7,159 nt of DNA from CBFDBT01 sp965603115 (GCA_965603115.1 CBFDBT010000143.1:1-7159), one strand, 5' to 3'. Counted from the stretch's first letter, positions 1 to 6,884 are shown. Notes: a model not told the origin generated them from the sequence alone. A program made the numbers and translations.

Positions 1-213
1 GAAGACAGCAATTTTATTATTTTCGCACCACTGCACTAATATATCATCAGTTTCACGTTCCGAGGTTAGTATAACTACTTCTTCAATACCTTTTATTTGC
101 TCAAGCCGGTTTATAACGTACCAAATCAAAGGCCGACCATTAATCTGCATTAATGTTTTACCTGGTAAACGAGATGACCCCATGCGGGCCTGCACGAAGA
201 CAAAACTAGCCAC
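1..213 (-). CDS. SpsF-type cytidylyltransferase, N-terminal 71 codons (partial, runs off left edge)
   Basis: The protein reads MASFVFVQARMGSSRLPGK at its start. The QARMGSSRLPGK segment (residues 8-19) is the nucleotide-binding signature of the SpsF/NeuA-like cytidylyltransferases, which transfer CMP from CTP to a sugar acid in the cytoplasm. A GRPLIWYVINRL segment and a VVILTSERETDD segment follow, in the order usual for the Rossmann-like fold. I chose the GTG at 213 because the next in-frame ATG (183) would cut the signature in half; the reading frame is open to base 1. The start overlaps the end of the NeuB gene by 8 bases and no strong ribosome binding site is visible, so translation probably depends on coupling. 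Next to NeuB, the likely job is to activate the nonulosonic acid as its CMP derivative. The exact sugar cannot be told, and the C-terminal half is outside the window. Confidence 0.85.
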   Translation of the reverse strand, partial: MASFVFVQARMGSSRLPGKTLMQINGRPLIWYVINRLEQIKGIEEVVILTSERETDDILVQWCENNKIAVF

Positions 214-1246
214 CGAGCATATCCCAAGTCAAAACCATATCTTTTTCAAGGTCTTTGCTTACAGGGCGACCAATTAGATCATTTAACTTTTTAGGTTCTA
301 TTCCATAGCCAGGTCGCTTAACTGCAAGATGTGCTTTGGTCAGATACTCACCTTTGGAAATTGGTTTATCAAGCACAATAGATTTGCGATTATTTTTCCG
401 ATTTATCTGCTCTTGCATAACAGGCATTTTCACGCCGTCACCTAGAGCTGTTTCGATGATGCGCACAGAATCTATAAGATATTTCATCTCTTCTGGGTCT
501 GACGAAAGAATATGATCCGGGCCATCCGCATTTTTATCCATGGTAAAATGGCGCTCAAGTATTAAGGCCCCCATCACACGTGCGGCTAGACAGCATTGTA
601 CGCCAATCGTATGATCGGAATAACCAATTACCACACCTGGATATCTGTCTCGAAAAGATTTAATGACGTTCAAATTCACAATATCATATTTGGTGGGATA
701 GGATGTAATAGCATGCAAAATGCTGAAATTCTTATTCCCTGTAGACATGATCACATCAACGATCTCATCAACCTCAAGTGCTGTGCACATACCAGTAGAC
801 ACAATGATAGGCTTTTGGGTATCGGCGACACATCTTATAAACTCTAAATTGGATGTGTCATCAGACCCAATCTTATAGACAGATGTGCCGAGTTCCTCAA
901 GCATTTCAACATCATCCATATGACTGGGTGTTGAAAATATTTCCATATTTTTAGATCGGGCATACGCATAAATATTTTTATGCATTTCTGAATCAATTTC
1001 ATATTGCTGGAACAAGGTAAACTGACTTACATTTCCTGTGTTCTCCATCTCATATTTGGCGTTTTTTGAGGCAAGTGTCTCCGCTTTGAATGTTTGCAAC
1101 TTAACTGCATCAGCTCCAGAATAGACTGCCGCATCAATTAGTTCTTTTGCTTCCTCATAAGTCGTGAAGTTGCCTCCGATTTCAGCAATGATATAGGCAG
1201 GGCTATTTTCATTTATTACTGTACTTCCAATTCTAAATTCTCTCAT
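206..1246 (-). CDS. neuB: NeuB-type nonulosonate (sialic acid-like) synthase
   Basis: This 346-residue protein belongs to the family that condenses phosphoenolpyruvate with an N-acetylated mannosamine-type sugar to give a nine-carbon acid (neuraminic, legionaminic or pseudaminic). The N-terminal TIM barrel shows AEIGGN (21-26), KLQTFKAETL (49-58), KIGSDD (125-130) and VSTGM (149-153). GYSDHT has His212 and ERHFT has His233, which match the two metal-binding His residues of characterised NeuB. KNADGPDH (238-245) follows. A C-terminal antifreeze-like SAF domain covers about 289-344, with KRPGYGIEP at 310-318. The length is normal. AEIGGNF replaces the AEIGxNH seen in many relatives; I recall this variant as common in one subfamily. 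A strong AGGAG lies 9 bases before the ATG, inside the end of the WbqC-like gene, which overlaps by 14 bases. The exact product is not determinable from sequence alone. Confidence 0.92.
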   Translation of the reverse strand: MREFRIGSTVINENSPAYIIAEIGGNFTTYEEAKELIDAAVYSGADAVKLQTFKAETLASKNAKYEMENTGNVSQFTLFQQYEIDSEMHKNIYAYARSKNMEIFSTPSHMDDVEMLEELGTSVYKIGSDDTSNLEFIRCVADTQKPIIVSTGMCTALEVDEIVDVIMSTGNKNFSILHAITSYPTKYDIVNLNVIKSFRDRYPGVVIGYSDHTIGVQCCLAARVMGALILERHFTMDKNADGPDHILSSDPEEMKYLIDSVRIIETALGDGVKMPVMQEQINRKNNRKSIVLDKPISKGEYLTKAHLAVKRPGYGIEPKKLNDLIGRPVSKDLEKDMVLTWDMLGG

Positions 1247-1961
1247 GAAGTTTATCTCCTGATTCTATCAAATTACGAGCATTTTCAGGTGCACAATTAA
1301 AAAGTAAATCCAACACACTCATGAATGGGTGAAATTCATTTTGGTTAAATTGAGTATATTCTTGAAGCTCAAAATCTTGATAAATAACTTTGACCCCAGC
1401 AGTATCAAACAATTCTTCATCTAGATAATTTCTACCATCACGTCCTGATAAGTAATGCGTTGCATCGGTTTTTTGGCAAATATCCAACAATAATTCTGTG
1501 CTATGACCATGTATATCCAACTGGGAAGCGAGCAATAGTTTTGTTTTAATATCCAGCACTTCCCTCACATACATAATAACTTCCATATTAAAGTCGATGA
1601 GCCGCTCAAAGCTCGAGGTATATAGCTTTTCAATGAAAGGCTTGTATGTTTCAAAAAATGGGCTTTTAGAATATGTTTGAAGTATGGTTGCCAAATGTTT
1701 CTTCTGCCATTTATTTTGATTAATGATTTTAACCTCATTAATTTTAACATCTGACTTTTGATCCACTGGTATTGTCAAGTAGGTGGGACCATTTTTTGTA
1801 AGAATCTGGTTACGATTTTGAAAATAATTTTTCCGAAACGAAACATTATCCAATACAACATAAGTATCAGCCATAATCATCTTATTAAAGAACCCCATCC
1901 AGGGCAATGTTTCTGGTTGATGAATTGTTACGATATTTCTTTTAATCATTTTCATCTTCAT
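1233..1961 (-). CDS. WbqC-like family protein
   Basis: This 242-residue protein resembles the WbqC-like family found in O-antigen and capsule clusters; its biochemical role is not firmly known to me. Visible family marks are IHQPETLPWMGFFNKM (13-28) near the N-terminus, YLSGRDGRNYLDE (170-182), and HPFMSVLDLLFN (211-222) near the C-terminus. There is no signal peptide or membrane segment, so it is probably cytoplasmic. The gene is clearly AT-rich and Lys/Asn-rich compared with wecB and wecC, which is common for exchanged polysaccharide genes. The start is uncertain: in-frame ATGs lie at 1961, 1955 and 1949, and none has a strong ribosome binding site. The ATG at 1949 overlaps the stop codon of an upstream 19-codon ORF and would fit coupled translation. 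Its 3' end overlaps neuB by 14 bases. Confidence 0.85.
   Translation of the reverse strand: MKMKMIKRNIVTIHQPETLPWMGFFNKMIMADTYVVLDNVSFRKNYFQNRNQILTKNGPTYLTIPVDQKSDVKINEVKIINQNKWQKKHLATILQTYSKSPFFETYKPFIEKLYTSSFERLIDFNMEVIMYVREVLDIKTKLLLASQLDIHGHSTELLLDICQKTDATHYLSGRDGRNYLDEELFDTAGVKVIYQDFELQEYTQFNQNEFHPFMSVLDLLFNCAPENARNLIESGDKLHERI
1251..1260 (-). promoter_or_regulatory. Ribosome binding site of neuB
   Basis: The minus strand reads AGGAGATAAACTTCATG into the neuB start at 1246. This is the clearest Shine-Dalgarno sequence in the operon. It lies inside the last codons of the WbqC-like gene, so ribosomes finishing that gene end on top of the neuB start. Confidence 0.75.
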
Positions 1962-2001
1962 TTATTAATTTCAGATACTCTATATTTGGAAGTTTGTTCA
2001 T
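1942..2001 (-). CDS. Possible 19-codon ORF or leader between wecC and the WbqC-like gene
   Basis: The ORF reads MNKLPNIEYLKLINEDEND and ends in TAA. An AAGGTG lies three bases before the ATG, a plausible though closely spaced ribosome binding site and better than anything in front of the WbqC-like gene. It overlaps the WbqC-like start region in another frame; its TAA falls five bases past the start of the ATG at 1949. It could be a coupling leader, the stub of a lost gene, or chance. I recognise no family. Confidence 0.3.
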   Translation of the reverse strand: MNKLPNIEYLKLINEDEND

Positions 2002-2037
2002 AAACACCTTATCATAAGCCTATAAGCATGGTTAGAT

Positions 2038-3282
2038 CTAGCCTATCAATCCGCGTGTATCCGTTAATTTTATGCCTTCCATCTGTGCCAAAGTTATCTC
2101 CTTGAAAAGCGTATGATCAACCAATAAAACAGCTACATCAGCTTTTTCCAATGCATAGCCCAATTCAATTAAAGGCACACCTAATTTAGCAAGTGACGGT
2201 GCTTGTATTTTTATGTTTGGTTCAACAGCAATAATTTCGCCAATTCTCTCATGCGCCAAGCACTCAGCGATCATCAAAGCTGGGCTTTCCCGCAGATCGT
2301 CAATATCAGCCTTAAAGGCAAGGCCAAGACAGGCAATCACAGGGCGCTCTTTCCCTGTTTCTTTGGCTGCTTGCCGTACCTTCTCAATAACCCATTTAGG
2401 TTTGCTGTCGTTTACCTCACGTGCTGAACGAATAATTTTTGCTTCTTGAGGAGCTGCATCAACAATAAACCATGGGTCAACCGCTATGCAGTGCCCACCT
2501 ACACCAGGTCCTGGCTGCAATATATTCACCCGAGGGTGACGATTAGCGAGACTGATGAGTTCCCAAACATTAATCTCTAACTTATCACATATGATGGATA
2601 GCTCATTTGCAAAGGCAATATTAACATCACGAAAGCTATTTTCGGTGAGCTTTGCAAGCTCAGCAGTGCGCGCCGTTGTGATGACGCAGTCACCTTCAAC
2701 AAATATTTTATAAAGGGCCTGAGCTTTGCTTGAGCAGGCCGGAGTAATGCCTCCGATGATGCGGTCATTAGCCACGAGCTCAATAAGCACACGCCCAGGC
2801 AATACGCGTTCTGGACAATGGGCAGCATAGTATGCAACGCCAACACCACCTTTTTCTTTAAGGTCTGGGCGCTCTTCCTCAAGCCAGTTGACCATCTTCT
2901 CAGTAGCACCCGGCGGAACTGTTGATTCCAAGACCAAGAGACTTCCTTCTTTAACATACGGAGCAATAGAGCGCGTAGCAGCTTCAACATACGCAAGATT
3001 AGGTTCATGATCTCCTTTAAAGGGTGTAGGGACGGCAATTAAAAAAGCATCTGCTTCTTCAGCTTGCAGACGGGCTGTAAAGGTGCCATTTTCAACAACA
3101 TTGTGGAGCAAATCATCGAGATCAGCCTCAACAATATGCGCTTTTCCTGTATTGATAATGTCGACAGCCTTGGGATTTACATCAACACCGACCACTTCAA
3201 CGCCCGCACGAGCAAAAACAGCTGCCGTTGGCAAGCCGATATACCCAAGGCCTATGACACAAATTTTCTTAAAGGCTGGCAT
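2038..3282 (-). CDS. wecC: UDP-N-acetyl-D-mannosamine dehydrogenase
   Basis: The 414-residue product should oxidise UDP-ManNAc twice with NAD to give UDP-ManNAcA, a precursor of enterobacterial-common-antigen-type, O-antigen or capsular polymers. The N-terminal Rossmann fold starts with VIGLGYIGLP (9-18) and a VDVNP stretch (33-37). VPTP (84-87), ESTVPPG (119-125) and HCPERVLPG (155-163) follow. The central helix region shows ELAKLTENSFRDVNIAFANE (208-227). The active-site motif GPGVGGHCIAVDPWF (258-272) carries the catalytic Cys265. The C-terminal domain has GLAFKADIDDLRESP (320-334). Length agrees with E. coli WecC, about 420 residues. The 'GHCIAVDPWF' wording favours UDP-ManNAc over UDP-glucose as substrate. 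The ATG overlaps the end of wecB by 14 bases, with only a weak AGGGAT upstream, so coupling to wecB is likely. A 76-base gap follows before the WbqC-like gene. Confidence 0.95.
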   Translation of the reverse strand: MPAFKKICVIGLGYIGLPTAAVFARAGVEVVGVDVNPKAVDIINTGKAHIVEADLDDLLHNVVENGTFTARLQAEEADAFLIAVPTPFKGDHEPNLAYVEAATRSIAPYVKEGSLLVLESTVPPGATEKMVNWLEEERPDLKEKGGVGVAYYAAHCPERVLPGRVLIELVANDRIIGGITPACSSKAQALYKIFVEGDCVITTARTAELAKLTENSFRDVNIAFANELSIICDKLEINVWELISLANRHPRVNILQPGPGVGGHCIAVDPWFIVDAAPQEAKIIRSAREVNDSKPKWVIEKVRQAAKETGKERPVIACLGLAFKADIDDLRESPALMIAECLAHERIGEIIAVEPNIKIQAPSLAKLGVPLIELGYALEKADVAVLLVDHTLFKEITLAQMEGIKLTDTRGLIG

Positions 3283-4390
3283 TTAATATTATATCCCTAA
3301 TCTGAATAGCCGCTGTTCCGTCACCGTATGGGTTATGCGCATGACTCATAGCATCATAAGCACTACGATTGTCTAGTAATTCTGCAACCTCGGTAATTAT
3401 TTTTTTTCTATCAGTGCCAACCAGTTTAACCGTGCCAGCATCAACTGCCTCTGGCCGCTCTGTCGTATCACGCATCACAAGTACAGGTTTGCCAAGGGAG
3501 GGGGCTTCTTCCTGAATGCCACCAGAATCTGTTAAAATGAGATAACACCGGTTCATCAGGTGAACAAAGGTAGGGTAATCTTGTGGTGGTATTAAATGAA
3601 TATTTTCTTTCTCATCTAAATATTCAAAGACAGGGCCTTTTACATTAGGGTTTAAATGCACAGGATAGAGTATTTCACAATCATCTCTGCTCGCAAGCTC
3701 ACCAAGGGCGGCACAAATATTTTCAAACCCACCACCAAAATTTTCACGCCGATGACCTGTAACAAGAATAAGTTTTTTATCCTGATTTAGAAAAGAAAAC
3801 TTCTCTACAAAAGCCTTCTGCTTTACATCATCTTTTTTCAGCATATCAATCGCAAGGAAGAGGCCATCAACAATCGTATTGCCCGTAACGAAAACCTTAG
3901 TTTTATCTACACCTTCAGCTAGTAAGTTATTCTTGGTCATTTCAGTAGGTGAAAAATGAAATTTGGCGAGAGTGCTCGTTAGCTTGCGATTGGCTTCTTC
4001 GGGCCAAGGTGAATTAATATTTCCAGTACGAAGTCCCGCCTCAACATGACCAATAGGGATTTTTAGATAAAAGGCCGCCAAAGATGCAGAAAGTGTGGTG
4101 TTTGTATCCCCATGCACTAGCACCAGGTTGGGTTTTTCCTTTTCGAGAACTTTTGTTAAATCAGTTAAGATACGGGCAGTAACATCAGCAAGGCTTTGCC
4201 CAGCCTTCATCAAATCAAGATCATAATCAGGCTTAATTGAAAAAAAGTCCAAGACCTGATCGAGCATGCCGCGATGCTGAGCCGTTACACAGACAATATT
4301 GTCAACGCCCTTAGCCCGATTAAGTGCATGCACGACTGGTGCCATTTTTATGGCTTCAGGACGCGTACCAAAAACTTGTAATATTTTCAT
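3269..4390 (-). CDS. wecB: UDP-N-acetylglucosamine 2-epimerase (non-hydrolysing)
   Basis: The 373-residue enzyme should interconvert UDP-GlcNAc and UDP-ManNAc in the cytoplasm, feeding the adjacent WecC. It opens with FGTRPEAIKMAPV (7-19), including Arg10 and Lys15. HGDTNTT holds Asp95, EAGLRT holds Glu117, SPWPEEANR (127-135) holds Glu131, and GHRRENFGGG (212-221) holds His213. These are the positions known to matter in the E. coli enzyme, at matching numbers. The C-terminal UDP-binding stretch has TDSGGIQEEAPSLGKPVL (287-304) and RDTTERPEA (307-315). Length fits the E. coli protein (376). It is the non-hydrolysing type, so it does not itself release the free ManNAc that a NeuB uses. This is the first gene of the visible operon; upstream are 75 bases and then the predicted end of an IS3-family element. 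No strong ribosome binding site is seen. Confidence 0.96.
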   Translation of the reverse strand: MKILQVFGTRPEAIKMAPVVHALNRAKGVDNIVCVTAQHRGMLDQVLDFFSIKPDYDLDLMKAGQSLADVTARILTDLTKVLEKEKPNLVLVHGDTNTTLSASLAAFYLKIPIGHVEAGLRTGNINSPWPEEANRKLTSTLAKFHFSPTEMTKNNLLAEGVDKTKVFVTGNTIVDGLFLAIDMLKKDDVKQKAFVEKFSFLNQDKKLILVTGHRRENFGGGFENICAALGELASRDDCEILYPVHLNPNVKGPVFEYLDEKENIHLIPPQDYPTFVHLMNRCYLILTDSGGIQEEAPSLGKPVLVMRDTTERPEAVDAGTVKLVGTDRKKIITEVAELLDNRSAYDAMSHAHNPYGDGTAAIQIRDIILNASL

Positions 4391-4465
4391 GAAAATCTCA
4401 AACTTAATTATACAATTATCTCACAGTATAAACTGGGAAAGTCATAAGCAAGTTAATCTTTATAT
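4391..4465 (-). promoter_or_regulatory. Candidate promoter region of the wecB operon
   Basis: This is the only upstream spacer of the operon. A perfect TATAAT (4412-4407, minus strand) sits about 17 bases before the wecB ATG. No good -35 box is found at 16-18 bases. A second option pairs TTGCTT (4451-4446) with TATACT (4430-4425), but the spacing is only 15. The region is AT-rich and no convincing operator is seen. A promoter further up, in or beyond the IS elements, cannot be excluded. Confidence 0.35.
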
Positions 4466-4540
4466 TGTTCGTCGTCATATAATTTGGAACAAGTCAGCCT
4501 TTAAAATAAGAGAGGCTTTGATCTCTGATTGTTGTTGATA

Positions 4541-5518
4541 TTAAGCAGCTTGTTTTTGATGTTGCAAGCGTCTTTTTTTGATAGTTCTGTTTTAAGCAGT
4601 CTCCTTCGCTCAAGAATTGTGTTGCCCCTGCCATTGTAAACGTCTGCAGGTGTGAGGTTGTTGATAGATTCGTGGTAGCGTTCGTTATTATAATATTCGA
4701 TGAAGTTACCGATTTCATGCTCAAGGTGGCTCGGGAAGTAATAATTATTGAGCAAGACACGGTTCTTGAGAGTTTGATGCCATCGCTCGATCTTGCCTTG
4801 TGTTTGCGGGTGGTAAGGTGCGCCGCGCACATGGCTCATACCTTTGTCCGCGAGGAAGTCCGCCAGTTCACTGCAACGTATGATGCTCCATTATCGGATA
4901 GCAGCCGTGGTTTATGAATAACCTTGGCACTGTCGCAACCAGATGCCTCAAGCGCTAATTCCAGTGTATCCGTCACATCCGACGCTTTCATCGTAGTGCA
5001 GAGCTTCCAAGCAATCACATAGCGACTGTAATCATCCAATATAGTCGACAAGTAATACCAACCCCAACCAATGATCTTAAAATACGTAAAGTCTGTTTGC
5101 CATTGCTGGTTCACGCGAGTTGGCTTATCCTTGAACTCATTCGCTGCTTTGATCACAATGAAGGCCGGGCTGATGATCAGGTCATGCGCCTTGAGCAGCC
5201 TGTACACACTGGATTCTGAGATGAAGTAGTCCTGTGTATCAGTGAACTTCACTGCCAGCTCACTCGGTGACAATGTCGGCTCCTCTAAGGCAAAGTCAAT
5301 AATTCTCGCGCGTATCCTGTCAGGAATACAGTTCCACACCTTGCCTGGGTGCGAAAGCTTGTCCTCTAAGCCATCCATCCCATCATCAAGATATTTATCA
5401 TACCAGCGATAAAAGGTGGTGCGGGAATACCTATCTTGTCCAGCACCAGCCGTGCGGACAGGTGAGATTGCTCAACGGTGCGAATGATCTCCATTTTGTC
5501 GGATGCGGAATATCTCAT
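4541..5518 (-). pseudogene. IS3-family transposase OrfB (DDE), three single-base deletions
   Basis: OrfB is an rve/DDE transposase that would act as an OrfAB fusion. It starts MRYSASDKMEIIRTVEQSH at 5518. The catalytic Asp is visible in WQTDFTYFK, the second in LLSDNGASY, and the Glu in QGKIERWHQ. Three one-base losses break it. One is in the C run at 5423-5425, so IPRTTFYRW becomes IPAPPFIAG and stops at 5366. The second is after base 4866, ending the middle frame at 4836. The third is in the A run 4573-4579, which swaps the expected LQHQKQAA ending at 4541 for a run-on to 4501. Restoring one base at each gives a 326-residue protein with exactly 35 residues between the second Asp and the Glu. 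The longest surviving pieces lie at 5378-4836 and 4839-4501 and should not be read as separate genes. Confidence 0.88.
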
Positions 5519-5547
5519 TCTTCGTATTCCCCACCGTCGTTCATGCT
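5515..5547 (-). pseudogene. Detached 3' end of IS3 orfA
   Basis: Reading minus strand from 5547, AGC ATG AAC GAC GGT leads on to GAA GAA TGA, giving SMNDGGEYEE and a stop. This is the form of C-terminal tail expected for OrfA after its ...LRLFKK. The TGA overlaps the orfB ATG (ATGA). The fragment lies 1.35 kb from the rest of orfA because of the IS1111-type insertion. Confidence 0.75.
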
Positions 5548-5553
5548 TATGGA

Positions 5554-5565
5554 ATGGCTCGCCCC
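5554..5565 (+). repeat. Left subterminal inverted repeat of the IS1111-type element
   Basis: ATGGCTCGCCCC here is the exact reverse complement of GGGGCGAGCCAT at 6885-6896. The match does not continue on either side. Confidence 0.9.
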
Positions 5566-5600
5566 AATTTTTAAGTCTATGATCAACTATTCAATTTAAA

Positions 5601-5608
5601 GAGGGAGA
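5601..5608 (+). promoter_or_regulatory. Ribosome binding site of the IS1111-type transposase
   Basis: GAGGGAGA lies six bases before the ATG at 5615. It fixes this start and shows that the gene once began well before the in-frame ATG at 5801. Confidence 0.75.
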
Positions 5609-5614
5609 TGAACC

Positions 5615-6655
5615 ATGAATGAGAAAAACATTGCCGTTTTAGGAATTGACCTTGGTAAAAACATCTGCAGTTTTGCAGGGCAAGATTCAGCAGGGGAGAT
5701 AGTCTTTCAGAGGCGAATGCGTCCGACGACTATTCCGAAGTTTACTGCCCAGCTATCACCTTGCATCGTAGCCATGTAAGCTTGCTGTGGTGCACACCAC
5801 ATGGGGCGACAGCTAGCGGGCCAAGGCTATGACGTCAGATTGATGTCGCCTGAATATGTGCGACCATATGTCAAAGCACAAAAGAATGATGAACGGGATG
5901 CCGAAGCGATAGCCGAAGCTGCCACTCGACCGACCATGCGATTTGTGGAGCTGAAATCTATGGGCCAATTGGACATGCAAACATTGCATCGGCATCGTTC
6001 TCGGCTCGTCAGTCAACGCACGATGCTTATCAATCAAATGCGTGCCATTTTATTAGAGCGTGGTTTGACTTATGCCCAAGGGCGCAGAAAATTCGAACAG
6101 GGAGTTGATACACTACTTGCTAAGACTGAAGCTGGCATCAGCAATCGCATATGTTCCCTTGTCACCGACATGCGCGGTGAATGGCGTGAGTTAGACAGAC
6201 GTATTATTGCAATGGATCGAGAATTCTTGGATTATGTTCGGTGCGACCCAGCCGCAAAATGCCTGACTTCCGTACCAGATATTGGCCCACTAACAGCGAC
6301 AGCATTAATTGCAGCGGTTGGGGATGCGGCCTCATTCCCCCGAGCAAGAGACCTCGGTGCGTGGCTCGGGTTAGTCCCCAAGCAAAGAACAACAGGAGGC
6401 AAGCCAAGGCTTTTGGGTATCAGTCGACGCGGAAATGTCTATCTCAGAACTCTTTTTATTCACTGCGCACGAGCCGCTTTGCCATGGTTGGCCAAAACCG
6501 AAACCCAGATAGGACAGTGGCTTCGACAATTGTTGGCCCGGTCACATCGCAATATTGTCGTGGTTGCTTTGGCTAATAAGCTGACCAGAATTGCCTGGGC
6601 AGCATTACATCGAAAGGAACCGTTTAGCTATGCACCTGAAATAGCCGTGACATAA
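5615..6655 (+). pseudogene. IS110/IS1111-type DEDD transposase with premature stop at the catalytic Glu
   Basis: Read through, the gene encodes 346 positions, a normal length for this family. The N-terminal RuvC-like domain has GIDLGKN with Asp12 and KNDERDAEA with Asp92 and Asp95. The expected Glu, in a family motif of the type VAMEACCGAHH, is replaced by TAA at codon 55 (5777-5779), in frame on both sides. This is a single-base change from GAA. The C-terminal Transposase_20 domain is intact, with VPDIGPLTATALIAAVGD, GAWLGLVPKQRTTGG and ISRRGNVYLR, the last holding a conserved serine that may be the nucleophile. Translation should stop after 54 residues. Restart at the ATG at 5801 would give a 284-residue protein lacking Asp12 and the Glu, so no active enzyme is expected. 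Confidence 0.92.
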
Positions 6656-6742
6656 AACGCTAGAAACTCGAATAGGGGGACGCACTATTTGCGAAGGAAA
6701 GACTAGATGGCCAAACGGTTGATCGGCGGATCGGATAGCTGA

Positions 6743-6751
6743 TTAAAAAAA
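6743..6751 (+). other. Candidate guide for the right side of the target
   Basis: TTAAAAAAA matches the minus strand of the reconstructed target, which reads GTTTAAAAAAAGCATG once the insert is removed. In RNA it could pair with the plus strand at 6900-6907. It is low-complexity, so weaker evidence than the left guide. The following TGGCTC also matches the start of the inverted repeat. Confidence 0.5.
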
Positions 6752-6768
6752 TGGCTCATTGAAGCCGA

Positions 6769-6778
6769 CATGCTTATG
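6769..6778 (+). other. Candidate guide for the left side of the target
   Basis: CATGCTTATG is identical to 5542-5551, which spans the left junction: CATGC (or CATGCT) is IS3 target and TTATG is the element's own left end. The bases on either side of the match differ. Confidence 0.55.
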
Positions 6779-6805
6779 AGGACCGGAACGCGCGAATATC
6801 CATCT

Positions 6806-6833
6806 TGGCAACGACTTGAAAATCGATATGCCG
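6806..6833 (+). other. Possible second (donor-side) hairpin
   Basis: TGGCA (6806-6810) can pair with TGCCG (6829-6833, one wobble), and inside it CGA (6812-6814) can pair with TCG (6823-6825). Just downstream, ATACGTT (6835-6841) equals the sequence at the joined ends of the element (right end ACG followed by left end TT). It might belong to a donor-binding loop, but the matches are short. Confidence 0.25.
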
Positions 6834-6884
6834 TATACGTTTACGCAGACCGTGTGATTGTCATCTAAAATTTTCTATTGCAAA

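Larger units (their letters stand above)
6724..6794 (+). ncRNA. Predicted bridge RNA (seekRNA) target-binding structure
   Basis: Hand folding gives an outer stem pairing CGGCG (6724-6728) with CGCGCG (6789-6794, one bulge) and TCGG (6731-6734) with CCGG (6783-6786, one wobble). An internal loop follows, then a capping hairpin TGGCT/AGCCG (6752-6756 with 6763-6767, loop CATTGA, one wobble). The two strands of the internal loop carry TTAAAAAAA (6743-6751) and CATGCTTATG (6769-6778). The first equals the minus strand of the right flank of the insertion; the second equals the plus strand across the left junction. IS110-family guide RNAs are known to hold one guide for each half of the target on opposite strands of a loop, and in IS1111-type elements they come from this position. 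The fold and the extent of the RNA are inferred; the sequence matches are exact. Confidence 0.6.
6656..6884 (+). other. Non-coding right end of the IS1111-type element
   Basis: No credible protein is encoded between the transposase stop and the right inverted repeat. In IS1111-type elements this is the segment that gives rise to the guide RNA. It holds a small CGCA/TGCG hairpin (6681-6693), the guide-bearing structure (6724-6794) and a second possible hairpin (6806-6833). No obvious promoter of its own is seen, so the RNA may be processed from the transposase transcript. Confidence 0.6.

Noticed and set aside
596..847. Plus-strand ORF inside neuB
   Set aside because: It is antisense to a strongly conserved gene, resembles no family and has no convincing ribosome binding site.
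1758..2003. Plus-strand ORF across the start of the WbqC-like gene
   Set aside because: It is antisense to the WbqC-like coding region, shows no recognisable domain and has no supporting signals.
2577..3038. 153-codon minus-strand ORF inside wecC
   Set aside because: It lies in another frame of wecC, whose motifs are unambiguous; the composition is Leu/Arg-rich as expected for an out-of-frame reading.
4407..4418. AATT-GTAT-AATT as an operator
   Set aside because: The arms are only self-complementary AATT tetramers in an AT-rich spacer, which is likely by chance.
6241..6576. Plus-strand ORF within the IS1111-type transposase
   Set aside because: It is an out-of-frame reading of the Transposase_20 domain.
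5801..6655. Transposase starting at the ATG at 5801
   Set aside because: The ribosome binding site and the RuvC-like N-terminus lie upstream at 5601-5776, and the frame continues across a single stop. This is the 3' part of a pseudogene, not an independent gene.
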